Assembly: GCF_001552155.1 (NCBI RefSeq)
Contig: NZ_BCQQ01000028.1
Location: 1-61,685 of the forward strand
Source of the DNA: Actinomadura formosensis NBRC 14204
Lineage (GTDB): Bacteria > Actinomycetota > Actinomycetes > Streptosporangiales > Streptosporangiaceae
Length of the DNA: 61,685 nt
Reading direction: 5' to 3'
Part shown: one piece after another, positions 33,275 through 42,228 of the stretch
Numbering within the stretch: position 1 is the stretch's first letter
Layout of the letters: every line of letters begins with the position of its first letter
Notes under the pieces: model-generated
The model's database searches: none
What the model saw: the letters and a program-made list of their open reading frames with translations, nothing else
Told to the model about the DNA's origin: nothing
Translations under genes and position numbers: made by a program

Positions 33275-34711
33275 TCAGCCCGGTACAGGGAATGCGACCG
33301 GGCTGCGATGCCCGTCCCTGTCGACGGCGCGGACGCCGAAGAAGGCGTTGTCCTTGGACAGGTCGATGCGAACTCCGGTGACGTCTCCGACGGGGATGAC
33401 GTGGGTCCAGTCCGGGCTGCTCGTCTCCCGCCACACGATCTCGTATCCGGCGAGGTCGGGTTCGGGGCCGCGGTCCCAGGCCAGGTCAGTGTCGTTGGTG
33501 AGCCGGCGGGTGAGGACGCGGACGTTCTTGGGTGTCCCCGGGGCCCGCGCGAGCGACCAGAGGGCGGCGGCGTTCACCTTGGCGACGCGGGCGATGTAGG
33601 GGAAGTCGCAGAACTCGGGGAGGTCGCCGAACTGCTTTCCGCCTTCCACGCGGACGTCCCGGTGCTGGTGGTCGAAGTTCTCGTTGGGCTCGGTGAAGCG
33701 GGCGGCGGGATATCTCTGCTCCAGGTAGCCGATGTGGTCGCCGCCGCGAAGGTAGCGGTCCCGGCGGTAGATCACCCGGACGTGCATGCCGGTCGCCCGG
33801 TTGTCGGCGACGGAAGAGACGAACCGGGCGAGCTGCCGGGCGGGAGAGTCGTTCTCGCCGCCGACCGCGCGCCGCGTGCTCGCCTCGTCCGGAGTCTCGG
33901 CGGTGGGCACGCCCTCGGCGAACAACCGCACGGAGCGGGGGTCGCGCGTGCCGTCGTCGGCGGTGCTGCTGCCCACGATGTCGTTGGTGAACATCGCCTG
34001 CACGTCCGCACCGGCGGACCTGTACTGCTTCGCCTGATACCTGGAGCCGTACAGGCCCTGCTCCTCGCCGGCCACGGCGGTGAACACGATCGTCGCCTCG
34101 GGCCGCCGTTTCGCCATGACCCGGGCGAGTTCCATGACGACCGCCACACCGGACGCGTCATCGTCGGCGCCGGGCGCGTCCGCCGTGGCGTTCATGACAT
34201 CGGTGACCCGCGAGTCGTAGTGGCCCGACACCACGTAGACGCGGTCGGGGGCGGCCGACCCGCGCAGCGTCGCGACGACGTTGGTGATCCGGGTCGGGGC
34301 GGGGATACGGGACGCGGGCTCCTGGATGTAGGACTGCAACTCGGCGGTCATCCGCCCGCCGGACGCGGCGGCGTACCGCGTCATCTCCGCGAGGATCCAG
34401 TCGCGGGCCGCGCCGATGCCGCGGTCCGGGTCGTCCTGGGCGGACAGGGTGTGCCGGGTGCCGAAGCTCACCAGCCTGCGGACGTTCGCCTCGATGCGGT
34501 CCTCATCGATCTCGCGCAGCAGCGCGCGCAACTCGGCGTCCGGCGGCTGGTCCGCGATGGGCCTGCCGGGGCCGTCCGGCCAGCCGGGCTCGGCCGCGGC
34601 GGCGGGCGAGGCGGTCAGCGCGACGCCGGCGGTCGCCATGGCGGCGGCCGCCGTGGAGAGGGAGAGGAACGTGCGGCGGTTCGGGATGGCGGGGGACGCG
34701 TCGGTAGTCAC
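33275..34711 (-). CDS. Tat-exported M28 family metallopeptidase with C-terminal fibronectin-like domain
   Basis: A 478-aa secreted zinc aminopeptidase-type enzyme. Tat signal NRRTFLS followed by a hydrophobic Ala-rich stretch ending ASPAAAA. Zinc and catalytic residues lie in VVSGHYDSRV, PGADDDASGVAV and VAGEEQGLYGS, with a further Asp in FTNDIVGSS. Residues from about 385 (APGTPKNVRVLTRRLTNDTD) form a fibronectin type III-like module. Likely role: peptide scavenging outside the cell. It is a single gene, convergent to the cap-domain gene. Confidence 0.9.
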   Translation of the reverse strand: MTTDASPAIPNRRTFLSLSTAAAAMATAGVALTASPAAAAEPGWPDGPGRPIADQPPDAELRALLREIDEDRIEANVRRLVSFGTRHTLSAQDDPDRGIGAARDWILAEMTRYAAASGGRMTAELQSYIQEPASRIPAPTRITNVVATLRGSAAPDRVYVVSGHYDSRVTDVMNATADAPGADDDASGVAVVMELARVMAKRRPEATIVFTAVAGEEQGLYGSRYQAKQYRSAGADVQAMFTNDIVGSSTADDGTRDPRSVRLFAEGVPTAETPDEASTRRAVGGENDSPARQLARFVSSVADNRATGMHVRVIYRRDRYLRGGDHIGYLEQRYPAARFTEPNENFDHQHRDVRVEGGKQFGDLPEFCDFPYIARVAKVNAAALWSLARAPGTPKNVRVLTRRLTNDTDLAWDRGPEPDLAGYEIVWRETSSPDWTHVIPVGDVTGVRIDLSKDNAFFGVRAVDRDGHRSPVAFPVPG

Positions 34712-34806
34712 GACACCGATGATCCGCGACGTCCCGCGCCTGTCCCACGGCCAGAGGCACCAGTCTTCGGACCGCCCGGCTGTCGAGAATTATGAGGTCT
34801 TCCTCA

Positions 34807-34825
34807 CCGAGCCGTCCGGGCTCGG
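34807..34825 (-). terminator. Terminator hairpin after deoA
   Basis: CCGAGCC (34807-34813) pairs with GGCTCGG (34819-34825) over a 5-nt loop, 24 nt beyond the deoA stop. It marks the end of the nucleoside operon. No T-run. Confidence 0.6.
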
Positions 34826-34849
34826 CCGGCGCTTCTTGAACGACCCTGG

Positions 34850-36124
34850 TCAGGCGATGCGGTCGATGACCAGTGGGTGGAGGGACGGGGTTCCGTTCTC
34901 GGTGATCTCGTAGGCGCCCTCCAGCGATTCCAGGGCGCGGGCGAAACGGGCCTCCTCGTCGGCGTGCAGGGTGAGGAGGGGTTGCCCCCGGTGGACGGTG
35001 TCGCCCGGCTTGGCATGGCAGGTCACGCCCGCGCCGAACGACACCGGGTCCTCCTTGCGGGCGCGGCCGGCGCCGAGGCGCCAGGCGGCGACGCCGACGC
35101 CGTAGGCGTCCAGGCTGGTCAGGACGCCGGAGGACGGGGCCGTGATCGTGTGGGTCTCGCGGGCGGACGGCAGGGGCGCGTCGGGGTCGCCGCCCTGGGC
35201 GGTGATCATGCGGCGCCAGACGTCCATGGCGGAGCCGTCCTTCAGCGCGTCGGCCGGGTCCTTGCCCGCGATCCCGGCGGCGGCGAGCATCTCGCGGGCC
35301 AGGGTTAGGGTCAGCTCCACCACGTCGCGGGGGCCTCCCCCGGCGAGCACCCCGACCGATTCGGCCACCTCGACGGCGTTGCCCACCGCGTTGCCCAGCG
35401 GACGGTCCATGGCGGTCAGCAGGGCGACCGTGCGCAGGCCGTGGTCGGTGCCGATCGCGACCATCGTCTCGGCCAGCTCGCGGGCGCTGTCCACCGTCTT
35501 CATGAACGCGCCCGAGCCGACCTTGACGTCCAGCACCAGCGCGCCCGTGCCCTCGGCGATCTTCTTCGACATGATCGAGGACGCGATCAGCGGGATCGAC
35601 TCCACGGTGCCGGTCACGTCGCGCAGCGCGTACAGCTTGCGGTCGGCGGGGGCCAGGCCGCCGCCCGCCGCGCAGATCACCGCGCCCGCCGAGCGCAGCA
35701 CGTCCAGCATCTCCGCGTTCGACAGCGACGCCCGCCAGCCCGGAATCGACTCCAGCTTGTCGAGCGTCCCGCCGGTGTGGCCGAGGCCGCGGCCCGACAG
35801 CTGCGGGACGGCCGCCCCGCACGCCGCCACCAGCGGCGCCAGCGGCAGGGTGATCTTGTCGCCGACGCCGCCCGTCGAGTGCTTGTCGGTGGTCGGACGG
35901 TCGAGGGACGACCAGTCCATCCGCTCACCGGAGCGGATCATCGCCTCCGTCCAGCGGGCCACCTCCGGGCGGGTCATGCCGTTCAGCAGGATCGCCATCG
36001 CCAGCGCCGCCATCTGCTCCTCGGCGATGGCGCCGCGCGTGTAGGCGTCGACCGCCCAGTCGATCTGCTCCGGGGTCAGCGCCCCGCCGTCCCGCTTGGC
36101 GCGGATGACATCGATCGCGTCCAC
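34850..36124 (-). CDS. deoA: Thymidine phosphorylase
   Basis: A 424-aa enzyme splitting thymidine or deoxyuridine to base and deoxyribose-1-phosphate. The N-terminal helical domain (IRAKRDGGALTPEQIDWAVD) precedes the phosphate-binding motif DKHSTGGVGDKITLPLAPLV, and SGRGLGHTGGTLDKLESIPG is the signature region. ASSIMSKKIAEGTGALVLDV and VKVGSGAFMK complete the active site, and a C-terminal PYNP domain is present. GTG 36124 follows the cdd stop by 3 nt. It is the last gene of the transporter-cdd-deoA run. Confidence 0.95.
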   Translation of the reverse strand: MDAIDVIRAKRDGGALTPEQIDWAVDAYTRGAIAEEQMAALAMAILLNGMTRPEVARWTEAMIRSGERMDWSSLDRPTTDKHSTGGVGDKITLPLAPLVAACGAAVPQLSGRGLGHTGGTLDKLESIPGWRASLSNAEMLDVLRSAGAVICAAGGGLAPADRKLYALRDVTGTVESIPLIASSIMSKKIAEGTGALVLDVKVGSGAFMKTVDSARELAETMVAIGTDHGLRTVALLTAMDRPLGNAVGNAVEVAESVGVLAGGGPRDVVELTLTLAREMLAAAGIAGKDPADALKDGSAMDVWRRMITAQGGDPDAPLPSARETHTITAPSSGVLTSLDAYGVGVAAWRLGAGRARKEDPVSFGAGVTCHAKPGDTVHRGQPLLTLHADEEARFARALESLEGAYEITENGTPSLHPLVIDRIA

Positions 36125-36127
36125 GGG

Positions 36128-36532
36128 TCACGCCCTCTCGATCAGGTCGTCGGGGCCGAACGCGTCCGGCAGGACCTCCGACATGGGAAGGATGCCGCGG
36201 ACGGTCTCCAGCAGCATCGGGGCGCCGCCGTGCTCCCACAGGAGCTGGCGGCAGCGCCCGCACGGCATCAGCGGGTTCCCGTGCCGGTCGACGACCGCCA
36301 TCGCGACCAGCCGCGGCCGCTCCGACTTGCCGGGGCCGTGCAGCGCCGACACGATGGCGCACTCCGCGCACAGGCCGACCCCGTACGAGGCGTTCTCGAC
36401 GTTGCATCCGGTGATGATCCGGCCGTCGTCCACCAGCGCGGCGGCACCGACCGGGAAACCGGAGTACGGGCAGTACGCCCGCGTCATCGCCTCCCGCGCG
36501 GCGTCGCGCAGGGCAGGCCAGTCGATCTCCAT
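36128..36532 (-). CDS. cdd: Cytidine deaminase
   Basis: A 134-aa tetrameric-type zinc deaminase converting (deoxy)cytidine to (deoxy)uridine for thymidine phosphorylase. Motifs: YSGFPVGAAALVDDGRI, TGCNVENASYGVGLCAECAI (catalytic Glu and zinc Cys), and MPCGRCRQLLWE (two further zinc Cys). ATG 36532 stands 86 nt after the permease stop, with a hairpin-bearing repeat in between, and 3 nt separate its stop from deoA. Confidence 0.95.
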   Translation of the reverse strand: MEIDWPALRDAAREAMTRAYCPYSGFPVGAAALVDDGRIITGCNVENASYGVGLCAECAIVSALHGPGKSERPRLVAMAVVDRHGNPLMPCGRCRQLLWEHGGAPMLLETVRGILPMSEVLPDAFGPDDLIERA

Positions 36533-36547
36533 ACGGATCTACCTTTC

Positions 36548-36565
36548 TGGGGGGACGATCCCCCA
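36548..36565. repeat. Dispersed hairpin repeat TGGGGG-GACGAT-CCCCCA
   Basis: 6-bp perfect arms with a 6-nt loop, followed by AACCCCCC. Sequence and layout closely resemble the hairpins of the 46-bp repeats at 24331-24430. It sits between the permease and cdd genes and could act as a partial terminator or mRNA stabiliser. Confidence 0.55.
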
Positions 36566-36618
36566 AACCCCCCGGCAGGACCGGTGACCGGCGGCCTCCA
36601 CTCCGCTTCGCCCCCCGG

Positions 36619-37974
36619 TCAGCGTGCCTCGCCGCGGCGGTACCGCAGCCCGTTGGCGGCGGGCATGCGGAGCCGCTGGCTGGCCAGCGCCAGGACGAGC
36701 AGCGTCGTCAGGTGCGGCGTGAACGAGACCAGCTCACCGGGGACGATCTCGCTCATCATGAACCAGGCGAGCAGCCCGACGGCCGCGACCAGCGACAGCG
36801 CGGCACCGAGGTAGGCGCTGCGCACCTCGCGGCGACCCAGGTCGGTGACCACCTGGGAACGCAGCCGGCCCGCGCGCACCGCCTGCCACACCGCGACGCC
36901 GATCAGCAGGATCGCCACGAACAGCAGCAGCGCGTGGACGGACTGCCCGCCGCCGCGCACGTTCATCGCGTCGGTGTAGCCGAACAGCAGCGAGCCCGCG
37001 GCGAGCCCGCCCGGCCGCCAGTTGCCGAAGATCATGGCGGCGAGGCCGATGAAGCCCCGCCCGTTGGTCTGCCCGTCCTGGTAGAGGGGGGCGGCGACGG
37101 TGACGAGGAACGCGCCGGCCAGGCCGGAGAACCCGCCCGAGATGATCACCGCGGCGTACTTCATCCGGTAGACCTGCACGCCGAGCGACTCGGCGGCGTA
37201 CGGGTCCTCGCCGCAGGAGCGGATGCGCAGCCCGAACGGCGTCCGCCACAGGATCAGGAAGCTGAGCGGGACGAGCAGCAGCGACACCAGCGTCAGCAGC
37301 GACATGTCACTGGTCAGCCCGCGGGTGATGCCCGCGATGTCGGACACCAGGAACCAGTGGCGGCCCTCCAGCGAGCCGAGCCAGTCGGGACTCTGCCAGC
37401 CGCCGACCTTGCCACCGGACAGCACCGGCAGCGTCAGCGTCGCGATCGGGTCGACCGGCGGGGACTGCCGCGGCCCGCCGCCCAGCGCCTTCGCCTCCCC
37501 GGTGTCGAAGATCAGCCCGGCGAGGAACTGCGTCAGCCCCAGCCCGAGGATGTTGATCGCGACACCGGACACGATGTGGTCGACGCCGAACGACACCGTC
37601 GCGACGGCGTGCAGCAGCCCGCCGAGGGCACCGCCGATGATCCCGGCGAGGACGCCGATCCACGGGCCCCACTGGTAACCGGCCCACGCGCCCGTCCACG
37701 TCCCGAGGATCATCATGCCCTCAAGACCGATGTTGATCACGCCGGACCGTTCGGACCAGAGCCCGCCCAGGCCGGCCAGGAAGATCGGCACGGCGAGGCG
37801 CAGCGAGGCGCTGACCGTCCCGCTGGAGGTCACCGGCTCCGCGTCGTCGATCACCCGGACCAGCGACAGCAGCACCAGCATCCCGGCGGAGATCAGCAGG
37901 TAGTGCGGCCAGCGCAGCCGGAACGCGCCGTTCACGGCCTTCTTCTGCGCCGCCGTCTCGGTCACCGCGCTCAT
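36619..37974 (-). CDS. Nucleoside ABC transporter permease (NupQ/YufQ-like)
   Basis: A 451-aa integral membrane protein of the BPD_transp_2 class with about 10 or more hydrophobic segments. The core signature reads WSERSGVINIGLEGMMILGT, then FGLRIRSCGEDPYAAESLGV and AVIISGGFSGLAGAFLVTVA. It pairs with the upstream permease, the two genes overlapping as ATGA. With the ATPase and BMP lipoprotein it forms a nucleoside importer. Confidence 0.92.
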   Translation of the reverse strand: MSAVTETAAQKKAVNGAFRLRWPHYLLISAGMLVLLSLVRVIDDAEPVTSSGTVSASLRLAVPIFLAGLGGLWSERSGVINIGLEGMMILGTWTGAWAGYQWGPWIGVLAGIIGGALGGLLHAVATVSFGVDHIVSGVAINILGLGLTQFLAGLIFDTGEAKALGGGPRQSPPVDPIATLTLPVLSGGKVGGWQSPDWLGSLEGRHWFLVSDIAGITRGLTSDMSLLTLVSLLLVPLSFLILWRTPFGLRIRSCGEDPYAAESLGVQVYRMKYAAVIISGGFSGLAGAFLVTVAAPLYQDGQTNGRGFIGLAAMIFGNWRPGGLAAGSLLFGYTDAMNVRGGGQSVHALLLFVAILLIGVAVWQAVRAGRLRSQVVTDLGRREVRSAYLGAALSLVAAVGLLAWFMMSEIVPGELVSFTPHLTTLLVLALASQRLRMPAANGLRYRRGEAR

Positions 37975-39227
37975 GAGGCGCTCCCAGCGGCCTCGCGGGC
38001 CAGATCGTTGCCGGTGGCCAGCTCCGCCGCGACGGCATGCTGCTGCCGCCGGATCTCCCAGCGCCGGACCAGCTCGTACACGATGACGACGGTCAGCACG
38101 ACCACGCCCTGCATGACCCCGACGATCTCCTTCGGCACGTCGACCTCCTGCAGCACGTCGGAGGTCTGGTCGAGGAACGCGAACAGCAGCGCGGCGAGCG
38201 CGATGCCGGCCGGATGGTTACGGCCGAGCAGCGCCACCGTGATGCCGGTGAAGCCGAGCCCGGCCGGGAAGTTCAGCGAGTACTCATACGACGCGCCGAG
38301 CAGTTCCGGCATGCCGATCAGGCCGGCCACCACCCCGGACGCGATCATCGTGTAGACGATCATGCGGCGGGCGTTGACGCCGCTGGCCTGCGCGGCGGAC
38401 GTGGACAGCCCGGAGATCTTCAGGTCGAAGCCGAACCGCGTGTAGTTGATGACGACCCAGAACACGATCCCGACGAGGACCGCGAGCGGCAGCAGCCCGT
38501 ACACGGCGCCGGGCAGGTCGATCCCGATCGAGGCCAGGAAGCCGTTCAGCCCGCCGACCCGGCCCGACTCGGGGATCGGCGCGGTCGCGACGTTGTTGCT
38601 GCCCGGCCGGACCTCGGCGAGCCGCTGGTCGTTCAGCAGGTAGGCGATCAGCCCGGTCGCGATCGCGTTCAGCATGATCGTGGACAGCACCTCGCTGACC
38701 CCGCGGGTCACCTTCAGCACGCCCGCGATCGCGGCCCACAGCCCGCCGACCGCCATCGCCGCCACGATCACCAGCAGCTGCCCGAACGGCGCGGGCAGCG
38801 CGACCGCGCCGCCGAGCGCGGCGGCGAGGAACGCGGCGAGCCGGTACTGGCCGTCCACGCCGATGTTCAGCAGCGCCATCCGGAACCCGATCGCCACCGC
38901 GACCGCCGACAGGTAGTAGCGGGTCGCGCGGTTGACGATGTCGACGATCGAGTTCTCGGTCGTGCCGTATTCGATCATGCTCTGGATCGAGCTGAACGGG
39001 TCGGCGCCGGTGACCCGCAGCAGGATCATCGTGATGCCGAGCGAGATCAGCAGCGCCAGCACCGGCGCGCCGATCTTCAGCCCCAGCCCCCGCGGGCCGA
39101 GCCCGCGCAGGACGGCCTTCCACGACGGCACCGGCTCGGGCACCGCCGGCTCCGGCCCGGCCGCCGCGCCGCCGGGCGGCGGTTTCGGCTCGGCGCCGGC
39201 CGGTTTCGGCTCCTTCTCCTCGCTCAT
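37971..39227 (-). CDS. Nucleoside ABC transporter permease (NupP/YufP-like)
   Basis: A 418-aa BPD_transp_2 permease. A Pro/Ala-rich cytoplasmic leader (about 1-45) precedes multiple helices. Characteristic stretches are GFRMALLNIGVDGQYRLAAF, LNAIATGLIAYLLND, SAAQASGVNARRMIVYTMIA and GFTGITVALLGRNHPAGIAL. ATGA overlaps on both sides couple it to the ATPase and the second permease. The transporter class is shared with B. subtilis NupNOPQ. Confidence 0.92.
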   Translation of the reverse strand: MSEEKEPKPAGAEPKPPPGGAAAGPEPAVPEPVPSWKAVLRGLGPRGLGLKIGAPVLALLISLGITMILLRVTGADPFSSIQSMIEYGTTENSIVDIVNRATRYYLSAVAVAIGFRMALLNIGVDGQYRLAAFLAAALGGAVALPAPFGQLLVIVAAMAVGGLWAAIAGVLKVTRGVSEVLSTIMLNAIATGLIAYLLNDQRLAEVRPGSNNVATAPIPESGRVGGLNGFLASIGIDLPGAVYGLLPLAVLVGIVFWVVINYTRFGFDLKISGLSTSAAQASGVNARRMIVYTMIASGVVAGLIGMPELLGASYEYSLNFPAGLGFTGITVALLGRNHPAGIALAALLFAFLDQTSDVLQEVDVPKEIVGVMQGVVVLTVVIVYELVRRWEIRRQQHAVAAELATGNDLAREAAGSAS

Positions 39228-40762
39228 GGGGCGCCACCGGCGCCGGTCATGGCGGAGCCGAGCTCCTCGGGGGTGACGGTCCGCGGATCGACCTCCGCGA
39301 CCAGCCGCCCCCGCAGGATCACGTGCAGGGTGTCGGACATACCGATGAGTTCCTCAAGATCGGCGCTGATCAGCAGCACGGCCAGCCCGTCCGCGCGGGC
39401 CCGCCGCAGGTGGTCCCAGATGGCGGCCTGGGCGCCGACGTCGATGCCGCGCGTCGGATGCGCGGCGATCAGCAGGTGCGGGTCGCCGGACATCTCCCGG
39501 CCGACGATGAGCTTTTGCTGGTTGCCGCCCGACAGCGCGGCGGCGGGCACCTCGATCCCCGGCGTCCGGACGTCGTACTCCCGGACGATCCGGGTCGTGT
39601 CGCCGCGGGCGCCGCGCCGGTCGATCCACGGGCCGCGGACGTTCGGCCGCTGGGTCTGGTGGCCCAGCATCCGGTTCTCCCAGAGCGTCGCCTCCAGGAC
39701 GAGCCCGTGCCGGTGCCGGTCCTCGGGGATGTAGGCGATGCCGGCCTCGCGGCGCCGCCGGGTCGGCCAGTGCGTGATGTCGTCGCCGCGGTAGACGATC
39801 GTCCCGGCGTCCGGCTGCCGGATGCCCATGATCGCCTCGATGAGCTCGGTCTGCCCGTTGCCCTCGACGCCGGCCAGCCCGACGATCTCGCCGCGGCGGA
39901 TGCGCAGCGACACGCCGTCCACCACGGGACGGCCCTCGGGGGTCAGCACGGTCAGCCCGCCGACCTCCAGGTCGACCTCCTCGGTGACGGTCGATTCGCG
40001 CAGTTCCGGGGTGGGCAGCTCGGACCCGACCATCAGCTCGGCCAGCCGCCGCGAGGTGACCTCCCGCGGGTCGAGCCGGGTCGCGACGGTGGTGCCGCGC
40101 CGGATCACCGAGATGGTGTCGGCGACGGTCAGCACCTCGTCCAGCTTGTGCGAGATGAACAGCACGGTCAGGCCCTCGGCGCGCAACTCCCGCAGGTTGC
40201 CGAACAGCTCGTCGACCTCATGCGGGACGAGCACGGCGGTCGGCTCGTCCAGGATCAGCACGCGGGCGCCCCGGTAGAGCACCTTGAGGATCTCCACGCG
40301 CTGCCGTTCGCCGACGCCGAGCGACTCGACCAGCGTGTCCGGGTCGACGTGCAGCCCGTACGCCCGCGACATCTCCTCGATCTTCACGCGGGCCGCGGCG
40401 AAGTCGATCCGGCCGCGCCGCCGGCCCTTGGCGCGGGGCTCGGCGCCCAGGACCACGTTCTCCAGGACGGTCAGGTTGTCGGCCAGCTTGAAATGCTGGT
40501 GGACCATGCCGATGCCGCGGCCGATCGCGTCGGCCGGGGTCCGGAAGGAGACCTGCTCGCCGTCGAGCTCGATGGTGCCCTCGTCCGGCCGCTGCATCCC
40601 GTACAGGATCTTCATCAGCGTGGACTTGCCGGCGCCGTTCTCCCCGCAGAGCGCGTGCACCTCGCCGCGCTCGATGGTGAGGTTGATGTCGCGGTTGGCC
40701 ACCACTCCGGGGAACCGCTTGGTGATCGATGTCAGCCGCACGGCCGGCACCTGGTCAGGCAC
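39224..40762 (-). CDS. Nucleoside ABC transporter ATP-binding protein (double NBD)
   Basis: A 513-aa protein with two ABC domains, as in NupO/RbsA-type importers. First NBD: Walker A CGENGAGKSTLMKIL, signature LGVGERQRVEILKVL, Walker B RVLILDEPTAVL. The second NBD has a degenerate Walker A (LAGVEGNGQTELIEAI) and signature ALSGGNQQKLIVGREM, a known asymmetry of this class. GTG 40762 has GGAGGAGG upstream, better than an in-frame start at 40819. It overlaps the permease gene as ATGA. Confidence 0.93.
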   Translation of the reverse strand: MPDQVPAVRLTSITKRFPGVVANRDINLTIERGEVHALCGENGAGKSTLMKILYGMQRPDEGTIELDGEQVSFRTPADAIGRGIGMVHQHFKLADNLTVLENVVLGAEPRAKGRRRGRIDFAAARVKIEEMSRAYGLHVDPDTLVESLGVGERQRVEILKVLYRGARVLILDEPTAVLVPHEVDELFGNLRELRAEGLTVLFISHKLDEVLTVADTISVIRRGTTVATRLDPREVTSRRLAELMVGSELPTPELRESTVTEEVDLEVGGLTVLTPEGRPVVDGVSLRIRRGEIVGLAGVEGNGQTELIEAIMGIRQPDAGTIVYRGDDITHWPTRRRREAGIAYIPEDRHRHGLVLEATLWENRMLGHQTQRPNVRGPWIDRRGARGDTTRIVREYDVRTPGIEVPAAALSGGNQQKLIVGREMSGDPHLLIAAHPTRGIDVGAQAAIWDHLRRARADGLAVLLISADLEELIGMSDTLHVILRGRLVAEVDPRTVTPEELGSAMTGAGGAP

Positions 40763-40815
40763 GGGTGCCCCTCCTCCTGCCTCGAACGTGCTGTGTACAG
40801 GGGGAACGTGACGCC

Positions 40816-40851
40816 GCACCGGGAGCCACCCGCCGAGGTGACTCCCGGTGC
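40816..40851 (-). terminator. Attenuator-like hairpin between BMP lipoprotein and ABC genes
   Basis: A 15-bp stem (40816-40830 with 40837-40851) with a 6-nt loop and one G-U pair in the transcribed strand. It lies 72 nt beyond the lipoprotein stop. Placement after the binding-protein gene is typical for keeping binding protein in excess over membrane components. Confidence 0.65.
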
Positions 40852-40922
40852 GCGGTTACGGCCGGGCGAAACGGCCCTCACGTCACCGTGCGGGGACGTC
40901 CCCGCACTTCCGGTCCGCCGGG

Positions 40923-41984
40923 TCAGGCCTTGGTCGGGACCTTGATCTCACCGCTGACGATCTTGGCCTTCAGCTCGTCCAGCTTGGCCTTGATGTCGTC
41001 GACGTGGCCGCCGGTCGGGGCGTAGCCGATCCCGTCGTTGCTGAGGTCGTACTGCTTGGTGCCCGCCTTGACCGAACCGTTGGCGACGCTCTCCACGAAG
41101 TCGTACACCGCGACGTCCACGTGCTTGACCATCGAGGTGAGGATGTGGTCCTTCACCCCGGCGACCGCGGGCTGGTTGTACTGGTCGGAGTCGACGCCGA
41201 TGGCCCACTTGCCCGCCGCGCCGACGGTCTTGATGACGCCGATGCCGGCGCCGCCCGCGGCGTGGTAGATGACGTCCGCGCCCTCGTCGAGCTGGCCCTT
41301 GGCGGCCTCGTTGCCGAGGCCGGTGTCCTTGAAGCCGTTGAAGTTCGGCGGCTGCGTCAGGTACTTCGCCGGCAGGATCTTGATGCCCGGCTTGACCTGC
41401 TTCGCGCCCGCCTGGTAGCCGGCGAAGAACTTGGTGATCAGCGGCACGTTGACGCCGCCGATGAACCCGATCTTGCCGGACTTGGACTTCAGCGCCGCGG
41501 CGGCGCCGACCAGGTAGGAGCCCTGCTCCTCGGCGAAGCAGGCGCCGCTGACGTTCGCGCCCTCGACCTTGCACTGGTCGGCGTCGACGACGAGGAACTT
41601 GGTGTTCGGGAAGTCCTTGGCGACCTTGACCAGCGAGGAGGTGTAGGCGAAGCCGACCCCGATGACCGGGTTGTAGCCCTTGTTGGCGAGCAGCCGCAGA
41701 CGCGACTCCTTGTCGGAGTCGGGCTCGTCCGGCTTGGCCGAGATCTCCTCGGTCTGGACGTTCAGGTCCTTCTTGACCTTGTCCAGGCCCGCGGCGGCCG
41801 AGTCGTTGAAGGACTGGTCGCCGCGGCCGCCGATGTCGAACGCCAGGCCGATCTTGAGGGTCTTCTTGCCGCCACCGTCGCCATCGCCACCGGCGTCGGC
41901 CTTCTTGCCACCGCAGGCGGAGGCGCTGAGCAGCAGCGCCGCCCCCGTCGCGGTGACGAGCGAAGTCTTCAGTCCACGGCGCAA
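40923..41984 (-). CDS. BMP family nucleoside-binding lipoprotein
   Basis: A 353-aa substrate-binding lipoprotein. Basic n-region, hydrophobic stretch and LSASAC put the lipid-acceptor cysteine near residue 24. The BMP/PnrA-like domain shows LKIGLAFDIGGRGDQSFNDS, PVIGVGFAYTSSLVKVAKDF, KIGFIGGVNVPLITKFFAGY and WAIGVDSDQYNQPA. TTG 41984 is preferred because GAAGGAG lies 8 nt upstream; an upstream in-frame start at 42131 would place 49 non-signal residues before it. It feeds the permeases and ATPase downstream. Confidence 0.9.
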   Translation of the reverse strand: MRRGLKTSLVTATGAALLLSASACGGKKADAGGDGDGGGKKTLKIGLAFDIGGRGDQSFNDSAAAGLDKVKKDLNVQTEEISAKPDEPDSDKESRLRLLANKGYNPVIGVGFAYTSSLVKVAKDFPNTKFLVVDADQCKVEGANVSGACFAEEQGSYLVGAAAALKSKSGKIGFIGGVNVPLITKFFAGYQAGAKQVKPGIKILPAKYLTQPPNFNGFKDTGLGNEAAKGQLDEGADVIYHAAGGAGIGVIKTVGAAGKWAIGVDSDQYNQPAVAGVKDHILTSMVKHVDVAVYDFVESVANGSVKAGTKQYDLSNDGIGYAPTGGHVDDIKAKLDELKAKIVSGEIKVPTKA

Positions 41985-42026
41985 GGTAGCGCTCCTTCCG
42001 TTCCCCACCCACGGTCCGGCGACCGA

Positions 42027-42049
42027 TCCGATCACCGAAATCGATCGGA
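42027..42049. promoter_or_regulatory. Inverted repeat TCCGATC-N9-GATCGGA in the leader of the nucleoside operon
   Basis: Perfect 7-bp arms with a 9-nt centre, 43 bp upstream of the lipoprotein start. The position fits an operator for a nucleoside-responsive repressor. No regulator gene is adjacent and the -10/-35 pair is unclear. Confidence 0.4.
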
Positions 42050-42228
42050 CGCTACCTCGCGAACAAGGGCAAACCTCCCGCTTGCACGGATTCGCAATAG
42101 CTCCGTTACCAATGCGTAGACATATCGCCACAGGTCAGCGGCGACGTCGGCACCGCGGGTGGGGCCCGGTCACACCGGGGACGGGAGGTGTTCGGGGGGA
42201 CAGGCGGTCACGTGCCGTGACCGCGTGG

